From Undaria pinnatifida (taxonomy: Eukaryota > Sar > Phaeophyceae > Laminariales > Alariaceae), in contig JABAKD010000001.1 in the NCBI GenBank assembly GCA_012845835.1, forward strand, positions 14,509,382 to 14,573,381: DNA of 64,000 nt, read 5' to 3'. Position 1 is the first letter of the stretch, and the number at the start of each line of letters is the position of its first letter. A program made the position numbers and the translations under genes. The notes beneath the pieces were generated by a model that ran no database searches, was not told the origin of the DNA, and saw nothing but the letters and a program-made list of their open reading frames with translations. This document shows, piece by piece, positions 30,366-41,944 of the stretch.

Positions 30366-31369
30366 CCAAGCATAAATAAATGATGGTGAGCAGCAAGTAC
30401 GATGCGCACGGCCAACTGAGCCGTGTTCTTTACCGGTCTCAGTGACAGGTATACTACCTTCAGCAGCATGCGTTCTGGATCGAAACGTCTGCTTTAAGGA
30501 ACGTTAATTTAAGGCTGCGACGACGTGATAGACTCTGCATCGTGCGTTGTGGGGCCCAATAACACATGTTGACCGAAAAATGAAAAGCGCAGCCACATAC
30601 TATCCTGCTAGTACGGGCAAGCGGTAACACGAGTATAGTGCGCACTGTTCTGCGAGCGTGCCGCACATCCCGTTGCACAGCAATTCGAACCCTGAAGGAA
30701 GGATACCACACCGCCTAAATAAAGGTCGATCGTAATGACGAAAGTTTGTTGCGTTTTTTTACACTGAAAAATCGTTTTCCCCCAATCATTTCGGTAAAAC
30801 CCCGAAGAACTTAGGGAGCTGAAAATGCGGAGATAATGTTTTTCACTTTTTTCAAGAGAAAATAAAAATTAGGTACAAGGGTGTAGAGGATCAGGCCGCC
30901 GCCCCGCTCTAGCTGTGCAACCCGTCGAGACGCAAAAGACTGAGCAGGATCGCTCCCAAGGTAATGGACAAGTCATGACTAATCGCAGAAGGCGCACTGA
31001 GGTTCTGAGTTCTCGTCGAGTTGACAAAGTGGCCGCACCGAGGGGGGCGACCGAACTAGCTTGATAAGGACAAACGGCAAAATTGATACTTTCATCGTCT
31101 TGGGCATTGTAGCGCGAAAAGTTGGTTATGGATTTTGCTCCCCAAGGCACCGACACCTGCCCTCGCGTCAGGCCGACTCCAGCGGGACAACCACACGGGT
31201 GACTTCCACGGGGGTTGCTGCTGTAGTGACGGTTCTGCTCCGGGTGAACGATTATTTTGCGAGCCAGGTGAGCCTCATGATCGTTAAGATGCAACCCTCA
31301 TTGAACTTTGTAAAATGCTGCAATTTCATCAAAAGCTGAAATAGTGTGCATACATTATGAAATATTGTG
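30366..31369. other. no confident gene
   Basis: Overlapping frames on both strands at 30869-31339 have no ATG-to-stop structure supported by a domain. No repeat was recognised. Confidence 0.45.
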
Positions 31370-31660
31370 ATGTCTAGCTATGTATATGAAGATAGGCTCC
31401 TGGAATTATCTTTGTGGACCTGAATTTGTGTCTCTTAGGTTCTATAGTGGTCTTCCGTTGTCGGTGCGGCGGGGGATTGACATAATCCACTGCCCCCGTC
31501 CTGTCACTACTTGGAGTCTTGACCTGTCCCAAGCCTTGAGGGAAGAAAGAAGCAACCTACAAGAAGAAGTTATACAACGCAAAGCGGTGCCTCCCATCAC
31601 CGATACCTCCTGTGCCCCTAGCACTCGGCAGCACCTGGGCATATTTCATCTACGGCAGCG
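31370..31660 (+). repeat. dispersed repeat C, copy 1
   Basis: GAAGATAGGCTCCTGGAATT, GTGTCTCTTAGGTTCTATAG, TGGAGTCTTGACCTGTCCCA and GATACCTCCTGTGCCCCTAG are shared, in order, with 33830-34030 plus 34850-34920. In the second locus the two parts are separated by LINE 3' repeats and a MITE, so this copy shows the uninterrupted arrangement. It has no coding potential that is conserved. Confidence 0.8.
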
Positions 31661-32039
31661 GTCGCTGGGCACGATGGCTTCGCAGTCTCTTCGATATTCA
31701 ACCTTTTCTTCTCGTCGTTAGTTATCCCCAGCGCAGCGATTATAGTTTCCGCTCGGCCCAAGCATGTCTCTCACAACCACCTACCGTCACTGCTGTCTTC
31801 CCGAGGTTCCCCTTAAGCTCTTGCGAATATGATGTAACCAACGATCGTCCTCCAGCACTCTAGGCGCCACATCCTGCTTACTGGTCCTGCACCCCAACGC
31901 AACACGGTAAACCGCCCACACAGACTGATGCGCATCGGGGCCGCGCAACTGAAACTTCGTCAGAAGATCAGTTTTTCCTCGCCTCTAGCTACGCTCTTGT
32001 GTCCCACGACCTCTAGCTTCGTACCTTCAGCACCACCAT
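31661..32039. other. possible upstream part of the relic at 32040
   Basis: Pyrimidine-rich sequence with short frames. Nothing is recognised with confidence. Confidence 0.4.
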
Positions 32040-32390
32040 ACCCCCTTCCGGGGCACACATGTGATACAAGGCCCGCGACGGCCTCGGGTGGCTGGGTAAG
32101 ATCGCCCATCGCGCTTCATCAGACCTCGACCCCTACACCTCTGACGTCATCCGCTTCCTCGACGACTCGGGACCGATCAAGACCGAACTCCAGCCCGTCC
32201 ACTACGCAACCGCCCGGAACGCTGACTAGAGATCGTGGTGCCTACAATGTCACCGGACTCGAAGACTAGCTCTCGGGATATCAACGAAATCTGACCCGCT
32301 CCACGGAGCTCCCACCGCTGGCACTACCTCCTCTGGCTAGTGTAGCTAGCTCAGCTGAGAGTAGCTGTTTTGTGCTGGCCTTGCGGCCAG
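32040..32390 (+). pseudogene. relic of a protein-coding gene, probably from a retroelement
   Basis: One plus-strand frame has strong codon structure, with C or G at most third positions. After a TGA at about 32063 it reads YKARDGLGWLGKIAHRA, SSDLDPYTSDVIRFLDDSG and PIKTELQPVHYATARNAD. A TAG follows at about 32227, and then RSWCLQCHRTRRLALGISTK. The VIRFLDDSGPIK block resembles small beta-rich domains near the ends of some algal LTR-retroelement polyproteins, but I am not certain of this. The two stops, each with coding-like sequence on both sides, mark it as a pseudogene. Confidence 0.45.
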
Positions 32391-33829
32391 TCATCCCTGT
32401 TTAGTCTCCACTAATTGTGACCGTCCGGAACAGGGTTTGGTTAGTCCTTAACAGTCGCCAGAAGCGTCATGTGCTTTTTTTGGCGGGTTTCGTTTGGCGA
32501 CTGTGCCTACCAGACCCCTGTTCTCAACTTAGCTCCTGTGTGTCGGCATTGAATATGTTTTCGACTTTGCTACGTTTTTCCTTTCTTTACTTTTGTCTGC
32601 AACCACCCGACCCCATTTGCCTCCTTTCGTTACGGCCTTCGAGTCGTGATGATGATGCCCCTGCGGGTGGGTTCGTGTTTTATCCCAACCTACCACCAAC
32701 GGTTTGGCTTTTTCCGGTCAGCCAAGATTGCCGAATCGTAGTGACGTTGAATTTTGCCTTTGTTTCGTGTGCGCCCGCCCGCGTGTGTGTGCCTGCGGTC
32801 TCCTCCAACGCCTCGACGGTTTAGCTAGCCAGTTTCGCTACGGCCGCTGTTCCATTCTTATTTCGTTTTACTGCGATTGGTATTCGGCGCCCGTTTCACT
32901 TGCCTCACTTGTCTGGTGGACGCGAAGTTTTGTTTGGGTAGGCCGTTTCTCTTTCCTCACGTGTCTGCTGGACGCGAAGTTTTTGTTTGGGTAGGCTTTC
33001 ATTTTTTTTCAATCATCGCTGTCCGATCAGCTAGCCTACTACACCACGGCCACTGTCCCGTTGTGATTTCGCATTTCACCGGGGTTCGCGTGCGTCGTTT
33101 GTCTTGCGCGAAGTTTCCGCTGGGCACGACTCTATCTGTCTGTTTAGCGAGTATAAGGCATTCCCCCGGAAATGTTTCCTATCGGAGCACCTGCTTTTTG
33201 ACGACCGACACCGCGGCAATTTAGTTCCCGCTCATGATAAGTTTACAAAATTTCTCTCTAGGATCTCACGTTCCCGTCAATCGGCTCCACGTTGTTAGTC
33301 CAAGGTCTGTCGACATCGATCCCCCAGCGCAGATTCGCAGATTATCTTCGGCCCCCAAAGCCAAGTTGGCCGTCTCTTTGTTCTTGTTCTTCTTTTGGTC
33401 GCTTTTGCGTATATGTTTGATGGTTTTCTATTCCCCCCCCCCACGATTCGACCAACGGCCCCGTATTGAGTGCACTTTTAGGTTTTCCGCTGTCGGGCCA
33501 TGCCATATGTCTCGACATGTAGTATTGTTCCCCTTCTTACCTTCCTTTCGGTCTCTGCTTTGGCTTGGTCGTGGTTCTACGCATTTTCACGCCCCGATTT
33601 GCGGGGCTTTTTTTCGATTTCAAGTATGACACGCATCGACCGTACGAGAGCCATGATAGCCTCATTTACGACGTGTGGGGGTAGACATATAGCTTAATTT
33701 AATCGTTAGCCGCATGTCTGACCCCCCTTTTTCCTATCTAGGGATGGTATCATAGTTACCATATTTCGATTGTCATGTGATCTGCATCGACGACAATTCA
33801 GGTGGGCTAATGTTATGGATTGTGGTCGT
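32391..33829. other. T-rich region, no gene recognised
   Basis: Plus-strand pyrimidine-rich sequence keeps several long frames open (for example 32417-32824, 33234-33629) with Phe/Ser/Cys-rich content typical of compositional bias. No domain was found on either strand. A 52-bp direct repeat is annotated separately. Confidence 0.5.
32911..33000. repeat. 52-bp tandem duplication
   Basis: GTCTGGTGGACGCGAAGTTT at 32911 recurs as GTCTGCTGGACGCGAAGTTT at 32963, both followed by TTGTTTGGGTAGGC. Confidence 0.95.
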
Positions 33830-34030
33830 ATCTGGCTATACCTATGAAAATAGGTTCCAAGAACGGCCCTTGTGGACCTGATGCAGTATTCGGCTAACCC
33901 ACGATATGTGCCTCTTAGGTCCTAAAGGTGGTCAACCGTCGTAGGTGTGGCGGGGATGGGTAAAACCCACCGCCCCATCCGGTCACTTGGGGCCTTGACC
34001 TATACCAAGCCTTGAGCTAAGAGCCATCCC
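33830..34030 (+). repeat. dispersed repeat C, copy 2 (first part)
   Basis: It matches 31370-31550 through GAAAATAGGTTCCAAGAACG, GTGCCTCTTAGGTCCTAAAG and GACCTATACCAAGCCTTGAG. Its continuation (TACAACGCGAAGCG, GATACTTCCTGTGCCCCTAC) appears only at 34855-34920, after about 0.8 kb of inserted repeats. Confidence 0.8.
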
Positions 34031-34039
34031 ACGGTAAGA

Positions 34040-34500
34040 TTGCAGTCAAAATGCTTCTGAGCTTCTAACATGAGGAGCTCAACATCTCAACCGAAAAACT
34101 GCTTCGAAGAAATTTGTTCGCACAACCCGAACATTTATGCCTTCTTAGCGCAAACAATACAAACATTCGCCAAATTACTCTACCAAAGACTACCCGGTAG
34201 TTCCTCACTTGAGGAGCTCAATCGGACACAAACGCACCATATGGCCCAAAAAGTGCAACTCCTACCTTGGGATGACTCCTAACAAGCATTCTACGAGAAT
34301 ACATGGGCCACTCCACGGTAGGGGTGCAGAAGAACGTTCCCGAGATCCTAACGTGAGGAGCTCAATGTCTCAACCCGAAGCATGGCTTCGAAGTTCGTTC
34401 GCGCAATCCGACCAAGCTTCTATGCCCTAGTCCTAAAGCAACCTATACTCGTAAGATTATGAGACCAACAGGTGGTTCTTCACTGGAGGAGGTCAACCGG
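34040..34500 (+). repeat. LINE-associated 3' region (repeat D), two tandem units
   Basis: Two units each contain GAGGAGCTCAA, TCTCAACC, GCTTCGAAG and TTCGTTCGCGCAA-CCGA-like blocks. The second includes CACTCCACGGTAGGGGTGCA. Both match the minus-strand repeat at 8530-8800. No coding part of the LINE is attached here. Confidence 0.75.
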
Positions 34501-34502
34501 CT

Positions 34503-34800
34503 AGCAAGGCTACGGTATGGGGTACCCGACCCTTTTTCACTACCTGGTGCTCATTATCTTACAATCATACTCGCACGAGAGTGACTCTATCTCTCGCTGA
34601 CCAGGACACGTTTCGGTAGTTAGTGTGGCGCAACGCAGCTAACCATCCCATTAGACTAAGGATTCATATCGAAAATGAAAACGGCACGAAAGAAAGCCTA
34701 TGACGGCAAGGAACAGGGGGGTCACGCGCACGAGTGACCCAGAGCCACCGCAAAAACAATAACAACACAACACAACCCCCCTACCCTAGCTTTTGTACGG
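34503..34800. mobile_element. MITE, diverged relative of 11199-11465
   Basis: The left end AGCAAGGCTACGGTATGGGG and right end CCCCCCTACCCTAGCT are inverted. Internal motifs CATACTCGCACGAGAGTGAC and GGTCACGCGCACGAGTGACC correspond to those of the first copy. No target duplication is recognisable. Confidence 0.7.
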
Positions 34801-34849
34801 GCCAGAAACGTTTTGACCCAACACGTGTAACCTCTACCGCGGAAGGACT

Positions 34850-34920
34850 CAAGTTATACAACGCGAAGCGTCGTCTCCCGGCACCGATACTTCCTGTGCC
34901 CCTACCACTCGGCAGCAGTT
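34850..34920 (+). repeat. dispersed repeat C, copy 2 (second part)
   Basis: AAGTTATACAACGCGAAGCG, ACCGATACTTCCTGTGCCCC and CACTCGGCAGCAG match 31565-31635. Confidence 0.8.
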
Positions 34921-35469
34921 TGACACGTATTGTTAAGATCGATCCTAACAGAAGCCTCGGACCGGTGCTGCAATCGTCATTTTGTTCGAGAGTTGGCCCC
35001 TTTGACCTCCCAAAGGGGTAGCTTACAATTATTCTTGTTATTGCAGTATACCTAGTTCTGTTCGATATGTGCACGTACAAGAGCAACCAGGAAGCGTATC
35101 CGTCTTGCAGTTACCTATACCCACCACACCTGCAGGGACATATTGACCGGTCTGTCTCAGGCAGGACGCAAATAACGTTCGGTGAACAACGTCACCTGAC
35201 GGGAAACAGAACAAAAAAAAATGAAATGTTTTGGCGCAATAGTGTTTACTTTATATGTGGTCTACCGGCGTAGGGGCGCTAAGGTGTTCGTGACTCTTCA
35301 CACAATAAGTAAACAACCTCTGCGTCTTGGGTTAGATAGATAAAAGTGATACACAAAAGCACAAACACCCGCAAACAAGAGGATACTCGTGTTAAACCAG
35401 GTGTCTATGCTTCGTTTAGCGCTGGAAAGAGGAGAGGAGAGGTTCTGGTAGTAGGTTGGACAAATTCGA
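34921..35469. other. no gene recognised
   Basis: Short frames only; no repeat was recognised. Confidence 0.5.
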
Positions 35470-36510
35470 CATCCTCAGTAGGGAAGAAGTGTCCATCCAC
35501 ATCAACCGCGGTTGTTCTTGGGGGTAGGGGCGGGAGGTTTGCGGCAGCACCAAAGGCATCACCTCTTGCTACGGCCATTACGGCCGACGTGGTGAGCTCT
35601 GCAGCTACTGCAGCAAAAAGCGTTTAGAGGAGGGCAACGAGCAATAAGCGAAAATGAGAGCAAGAAAATGACCGCATCACAAAACTGGAAAACGTGACTT
35701 TGGGGGTGGGGGAGGGGCTTAAAGGGTGTAGGCAGCAGTCGAGGGATCGCCACTGAGGACTGTGCCATGTTTACTGCTGCTGGGCAACCGACGTGGTGAG
35801 GTCTGATCAGTAAGCTACTACAGCAAAAAAGCTGCAAACGGCAACAATAGAGGTGGTAATGTCATCGATGAAAATACCGCATGCATAGAAGACGACCCCG
35901 TAGAAAAAATGCGACTTCGGGAATTACCCCATCAAACGGGTGGGGTGGGGCGTGAAGGGTGGGGGCGGCATCCAAGGGGTCGCGTTTGACTTTGCCACAG
36001 CTGCTGCTGCTGCCGAGGTGGGGAGCTTATCTGAGCCGCTAACTATACTCCAAGAAACAACGTGTATAGTCTAGACTAAATAACAAGAAGTGAAAATGCA
36101 AGAAAAAAGTTGACCCCATCCACAACAAAAACGTTACTTTCGGGTTGGGGGGGGGGGGGGGCGTGAAGGGTACAGGCAGGATCCAAGAGACTACCATCGA
36201 CAGCTATGCTACGGCTGCTGCTGCACCTGCTGTCGCCATGGCGAGTTTTGTCTGATCCGTCACTACTGCAGCAAAAAGCCTAGACCTATAGTCTAGTCTA
36301 GACTACAGGGCTGAACATGATGCCAAAACAATCCCCCCATGAAAAAAACGCGACTTTGTGGGACGCGGGTGAGAGTAGCACGGTATCGACAGCAGGCAAG
36401 GGCCCGCACTGACTGTTGTGCTGCGACTGCTATTAGTACCACTACTGTTACTGCTGCCTACGTAGTGGCTCTGACCCGTCATGCACCACAGGACTAATAA
36501 TACAGTCCTG
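35470..36510. repeat. degenerate ~220-bp tandem repeat, four to five units
   Basis: The block GACGTGGTGAGCTCTG...CTACTGCAGCAAAAAGC occurs at about 35587, 35791, 36014, 36236 and 36457, spaced 204-224 bp. Each is followed by an A-rich block (GAAAATGAGAGCAAGAAAAT-like), a GACTTTGGGGGTGGGGG-like G-rich block and a GTGAAGGGT-AGGCAG block. Copies are strongly diverged. Open frames across the array are not conserved between units. Confidence 0.8.
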
Positions 36511-37055
36511 CACAACAATACAAACTGCCGATCCTCAGTGAAGTACATTCCTTGTTGTGGGTGATAATAATGCGTACGTGTATTGTTCTATGATCTGTCT
36601 GACGAAGACCAAAATAATATCGCGTCGGAAACTCCTCAGGCGAAGATCACGTATACGACGTATAGAAAACCGCGCTATCGATCGAAGATCGAAGCTATTA
36701 TTTTGTTCACAGAAATATGTGCGTGTGCATCATCCCTGACCACCTGCCCCTCCGCCCATTCAGGGTGGAAGAGAGGCAACACAATGCCGGCTGCGTTGGT
36801 AGGCGATATAGTCTGTGTGATAGGCGCTCCTGATTGTTTATGAGCATGCCTGGTATTGCTTCTGCTGTTCTTTCTGGGATCGTGTGTCAACTAAGGTTGA
36901 TTGGTCTCGAACGTTACGTTTGAGTGTACCATGCTACTCGCGGCGTGTTCTACTGTTTTTGTCATTGGCTTTTGTACCCAGTTTCCGTGACGATCCAGCA
37001 GCATCCTAGGGAGAGACAAACTCTGTATCCGTGCCGACCGTTCATCCCAGAGGAA
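36511..37055. other. no confident gene
   Basis: Frames are open on both strands (plus 36583-36843, minus 36675-36890, minus 36891-37076) with reasonable composition but no domain. Confidence 0.4.
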
Positions 37056-37125
37056 GACAACAAGCTCTGTGGTCACAAACTACGAGGCAGAGATATGCAT
37101 CACAAATGTCGTAACGAGTGTGTGT
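37056..37125 (+). repeat. dispersed repeat A, copy 2
   Basis: GACAACAAGCTCTGTGGTCA, CAAACTACGAGGCAGAGATA and CACAAATGTCGTAACG correspond to 675-750. Confidence 0.75.
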
Positions 37126-38030
37126 ACTGCAGTCTTGAAACGAATCGAAGCACAGTCAGTCGTCTTATAAACGCAAGTGAACGCACTTGAGTGTGTATCT
37201 AAAATTAAATAAATGGTCTCTCACGTTCCATCTCCAGGCCGCGTGCACACCGGCGTGGTTTGCCCCCCTGCGTAGCTTCGCCGCTTGGGCTTGGGCGCCT
37301 CCTTGTCCATACTAGCCTGTCTGTCCCTCTCTGTGGAATCTAGATCTCCTTCTCAGATTGAATGGGATCTGTTGCTGCGGTTCGTGGGAGTTGTGCTGTG
37401 TTGTGCAGAGAGATGTGAGCAGTTATGGTGCACACGTTGCCGGTCTACTGAGCGTAAACTTGAAGTGGGTGTCTGGTGTTTTCACTGTACTGTTGCGTAC
37501 CACGCCGCGCCATTGCCTTTTTTTCTCGTTACAGCCCTCTATCCCTCTATATAGTGCCGGCATGTTCCTGAGGGAAAAATCGGCGGCATAGCGGCAGTCG
37601 GAACTACCCCACGCACTGTCGCTACTGCTTGTTCTCTGACTGTGTCAGTTATTTGAAAGGCACTATAGCGGGTAGCCGGCACTATTCAATCAGCACTGTA
37701 GAGAGACAAGTGCTGCATGTACCAGGTAATAGACCAACCCCACAAACGTCTTTTTAGATTCCGGTCGTCTCGGAACGTGTCGCATTCGGTAACAAGAGTC
37801 AAATATCTTCAGATATCCGTGATTATTTGGAATTTGGATCGGTGGCTGTTAATTGAGAAGATATTTTCGACACGAAAAATCCAGGTTTATGGGAAATAGA
37901 ACGTCCAATTCGTCACAGCAGGAAGACGGTAGTTTGCCGCACCGCAGGGAGACAGGAAGGCGGTTCATGTGGTCTGACTAGGGCTCAGGATGTGTCTTAT
38001 TGTCTTGTAGCGAGTGGTCCCTCTGTAGCG
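37126..38030. other. no gene recognised; GCCGGCACTAT-like motifs
   Basis: Short motifs such as TAGTGCCGGCATGTTCC (about 37550), GTAGCCGGCACTATTC (about 37672) and the palindrome at 38031 are related, suggesting an old local repeat. No gene. Confidence 0.45.
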
Positions 38031-38052
38031 CCGGCCGGAATGTTCCGGCCGG
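38031..38052. repeat. 22-bp hairpin palindrome
   Basis: CCGGCCGGAA and TTCCGGCCGG are perfect inverted arms around TG. The GC-rich stem is stable; no function is visible. Confidence 0.9.
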
Positions 38053-38338
38053 TAATACCAGCACCATAGCGGAGTCGGCACTAATCCGCCCACTATGCCA
38101 CATAAAAACAGCCGGTTGCTCCTATCCAGGCCAAGCGATGTCACAGGCTCTATGAGTGTATTGGGCAGCAGGCACTACTCAACTGCGTAGAGGGACCACT
38201 ACTACTGCTAACACTAAAATGTACTGATTGATGTAAACACACTTTGATGGAGTGGAAGGGAATGAGATTATTCGTGTGGTTGTTCGTCCCATTGCAGTCA
38301 ACTGCTTTTCGTTTGTACCAGACAGGGTTGATCAATGT

Positions 38339-39060
38339 CGTGTGCTACTACCAGGGTATATGATTATGACAAACGTATGGCATCAGCCATCGACGTAGAG
38401 TCAACCAAAACTGAATTTTTATTTTCGGATCGCCCGCAGACTATAGTATAGTCTATAGATACTACATAATATCATGGCTGTTCCGAATCGGATAATACTT
38501 TTCGGAATTCTGGCCAACCGACCCTGAACAATATATAACCCCAACCCCCAGCCGTTTCTTTTCGTGGGAGGGAAACTAATAATGCAGGTCGGGTCTAAGC
38601 CACGGGACCGGGTATTAGTTTAGTAATGTCGGTGTGTGCATTCTTCACGTTAACTGGTGTTAGGTTTCCACCTATTTTACAAGTATGTCTATCGAGCACA
38701 TTCGTTCCGTTTCCTTCAGCTGTTTTTCGCTAGATAGTTGGCGTGTGATTGTTATACGCAAAACGTGTGACATCATCAGCCGTTGACGCACAGTCATCTT
38801 GAACTACGTACCAGGTAAGGATTTATTTTCGGATCGCCCGCATATTATATGATATGATGATGGTAGTTTGGATGCGTTTTGGAATTCTGGACAACCGACC
38901 CTGAAAAGAAAATCACATTAACGCCGTCAACATCCAGCCGTTTTTTGTGTGCGGTAGAGAAATCAGATCAACTCTAAGCCACACACGTGGTGAGTAGGTA
39001 TAAATGTCAGTGTGCCGTGTGCTCTTCACATTAAACTGATATATCCACCCATCTGCATCT
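38339..39060. repeat. ~400-bp direct duplication, diverged
   Basis: CATCAGCCATCGACG...ATTTTCGGATCGCCCGCA...GGAATTCTGG-CAACCGACCCTG...CAGCCGTTT in 38375-38660 recurs in the same order from 38775 to 39060. The AT-rich centre (TATAGTATAGTCTATAGATA in the first copy) differs most. No coding. Confidence 0.85.
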
Positions 39061-39117
39061 AGCACAACCAGCCCGTGCAGATGCCTCATATAATACTCAA
39101 GTAGATAGACGAGCTCT

Positions 39118-39194
39118 GTTGGTCAGAAACTACGAGACGAAGATACACATGGGAAATACCGCAACGTGATTGGGCCATGCGATGCCAACGAACG
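39118..39194 (+). repeat. dispersed repeat A, copy 3
   Basis: GACGAGCTCTGTTGGTCAGA, AACTACGAGACGAAGATACA and CGCAACGTGATTGGGCCATG match 675-760. Both this copy and copy 1 are preceded by an AACATCCAGC or AGCACAACCA motif. Confidence 0.75.
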
Positions 39195-39712
39195 GTAATG
39201 AGCACGCGGGCAGTAGTAAGCAGTCGTTTGTTTAGCTTACCGTACGTGGAACAGTTCTGAGATTGCCGCCGCGTCACGGCTCGACGTTCTAAATTTGGCG
39301 TGGACATTAAAAGTGTATCGCCGTCTACCACCCGTTTTTTTCCACGTGCTGAGAGCCTCCCCGCTCCCACATTGTTTGTATTTATATTTTTATACGAATG
39401 TTCAGTATCATAGATGGGGAATAATGCTCACGGACCGTGCGTCATTCTTCATATATATACATCGCAATATAAGTTCCGATAAGTCGAAAACCGTACCGTC
39501 CGGTAATCGTATCGAAAAATGCGGGTCCCGACATGCAATGATGATAAGAACGCAGTGCTTCTGGCTGCTGTCCCTCTAGCCCGCCCTCCTTGACTTGATG
39601 AGAAGATCCAAGGCGAATGCTTCGACGTCATCAGGCGTCAGAAGCAACATTTTTGCCGTCGACAAGTAAAGGTGGATGGTAGTACGTTCCGGGTACCGTA
39701 CCATTACTTTTT
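39195..39712. other. no gene recognised
   Basis: Short overlapping frames on both strands; no repeat was recognised. Confidence 0.5.
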
Positions 39713-39803
39713 CTTTTTTTTTTTCATCCTCCGGCGAATGGGGAAAAATAAAAAGCTCAAGGTCACCACACTTCCACGTATTTTCATACGCGTCGTATGT
39801 CGA
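39713..39803 (-). mobile_element. poly(A)-tailed retroposon E, copy 1
   Basis: On the minus strand ACGACGCGTATGAAAATACG, TGGAAGTGTGGTGACC and TTTTTCCCCATTCGCCGGAG end in GATG followed by an A-rich tail. The 3' end and tail are shared with 48387-48478 and with 63281-63341. It looks like a short retroposon or the 5'-truncated 3' end of a LINE. Confidence 0.8.
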
Positions 39804-41194
39804 TTTAACTCAGTTGCTTTCGCAACCAAACGCTAGCTGGCGCACCCTTCGGATCCCACTGCTGTATGTAGCGATAGCGTGGGCTGTCCCTATCAGTGGT
39901 CCTCGTTACAATTACCACCTCTCTCTGTATTTATTTCCGTGTTTCCGCCTCGTATATTGTGTATCGTATCGGAATAGGAGTTAGCTGTTAGCATTCCGAT
40001 CCGGCGGTCCGATATACAATATATATGGGGTTGATACTATTGTCGGATCCTTATCGGACACCGGATTCATTTGTGGGGCCTCAACGGATCGGAATCGATT
40101 TCCCTTCGTTTAGACATCAAACGGCATCTATATCATCAGCACGTATGATATGACTTGGCGCCATTTCTGCTAAACATGTAACGTCACTACAGCCTGATAC
40201 ATTTTACACCTGGTACGAAACAAAAAAAAGGTCCTTTGACGTTCGTGACCCCAAGACTATTCGGTGGAACCGTTTCATCGGAAATTGGAAACGGAATATA
40301 TACTACCTCTACGAAATATATTGGAAAAAGAACGATTTTGGGAAGAGGAACGTTCCCCATATTATTTGTACCAAGATCAAGGTCGGTCCCCTTTTCTTGA
40401 GATTTTTGGTGTCGGAACGCCTGTACAAGTACGCATGCGTTTCGAGCACCAATAATCGGCAGCATCTTTTGATTTATTTTTTGATGTACACGTCCTTCAC
40501 TGTTCATTATACAGAACCCACTGTTATTACTACTCCGGAGTATGTTTTTTTGTTTTTTCCGACTTACGGTTGTACTGTGTAATAGAGTGTCAGTATACCT
40601 GGCAATAGATTCGGTAGGATAGTCCGCATAGTCATGGTCTACTGGCCACAAGAAGGTTCTCTTAAACGGAATATTCTGAGTGAAGCGGATAACCCGTAGA
40701 ATCTAGCTAGTTTGTACCACAAGATCGTTCTCGGAAATGGAACGCTCCTCCTCTGGACAAAATAGATAAGAGTAAGCGCGCTAGGCGCTCATGGGAATAT
40801 AGAACATCTAGGAGAACGTTACTTGTACGTTCCATAGGAAAAGATCCGGAAGAGAGCACAGCAGCAATGCTGGGGTGACGCGAACTCTGTGAGCTTCACC
40901 CCACCCCCGTGCTCTTACTACCTGCTCTACCAGCTCTACCTGCTCTACTTGCTCTGCCCTGCACTACCGTGTGCCAAGGGCCTGTGTTGTCTGTCTTTTA
41001 GAGTTCAATGTAGAGGAAATAATGTATAAGGTTTGAGTCTATCCAGCGAGCCATGAGGAGAGACCAAACAAGGGCACCGGAACCCATAAGGAGCACGCTT
41101 CCCAACACCGACCAACCACGCATCCCCCACTCGGAGTACCACTACAACAACTGTTGAAATTCTCTTCGTGCAACGTGTGCGTTCGTGTTTACTA
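39804..41194. other. no confident gene, ~1.4 kb
   Basis: The plus frame at 40264-40455 (EPFHRKLETEYILPLRN and following) and the overlapping minus frame at 40187-40651 are open without a domain. GAACGTTCC-type motifs recur. No repeat was recognised. Confidence 0.45.
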
Positions 41195-41850
41195 TTATTA
41201 TAAAAATAAGAGCACAATCCAGCTGTGAGATCGAAGATTGCGTCGAAACTCATCGTGTTGCCAGCTGTGTGTGATACTCCTATCGCGGGTATTAATGGGT
41301 GTGTGTCCTCATTAAGGATATAGGTCGGCGACTCCCCTTGGAACTACAGCAGCCAGTGTAGCTTGTACCAGGGTCAACAGGGTGATGCTAGTCAGTCTGT
41401 GCGCGGAAACTATAAAACCCGTTTTTGAGGGGGACAAAATCTGACAGCTGTGGAAGAAAAAGCATCAGGTCATCAAGTGTATGCTGTCAGCCGTGCAACC
41501 AGTGAGGACAGGGCGGAGTGTTCGAAGGGTTGAGGGGGGGGGGGTCGGGGAAGGGGGGGGGCGGGGGGGTTCCAACTGCTCTGGGTCGCATAGATGTATG
41601 GACTTGCTATATATACACGTGGTGCTAGGTCTAGGCGATGGTTCGGGTGGTGGGGAAGGAGGGGGTGTTTGGGGGGGGGGGGGGGGGGGGTGAATTGGAG
41701 CTACGGCATAGTCTAGTCTAGATGGCTAGAAATATAATGAGGTGATATCAACTTCCTGGTAGTGTTTATTGCTCTGGCATATTATTAATTCAGGTGGAGT
41801 GTTTGAACAAGAGGGAGCGGGGAAAATAAATAAAATAATAGACTAGACTA
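41195..41850 (+). repeat. repeat B, forward copy
   Basis: It starts ATTATTATAAAAATAAGAGC and runs through all main blocks to the distal GGTGCTAGGTCTAGGCGATG, TGGCTAGAAATATAATGAGG and TTGAACAAGAGGGAGCG. Two long G-rich modules lie within. Confidence 0.9.
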
Positions 41851-41944
41851 TAGCAATACCCACCGAGCTACTTAGTACCTAATCACATGACTCAGGAGCT
41901 CCTCAGTGTGTAGTGCTATGCAGCTAAGTAAGGATATATATATA

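Noticed and set aside
32417-33697. Series of Phe/Ser/Cys-rich plus-strand frames
   Set aside because: Compositional effect of a T-rich strand; no domains, membrane topology inconsistent between frames.
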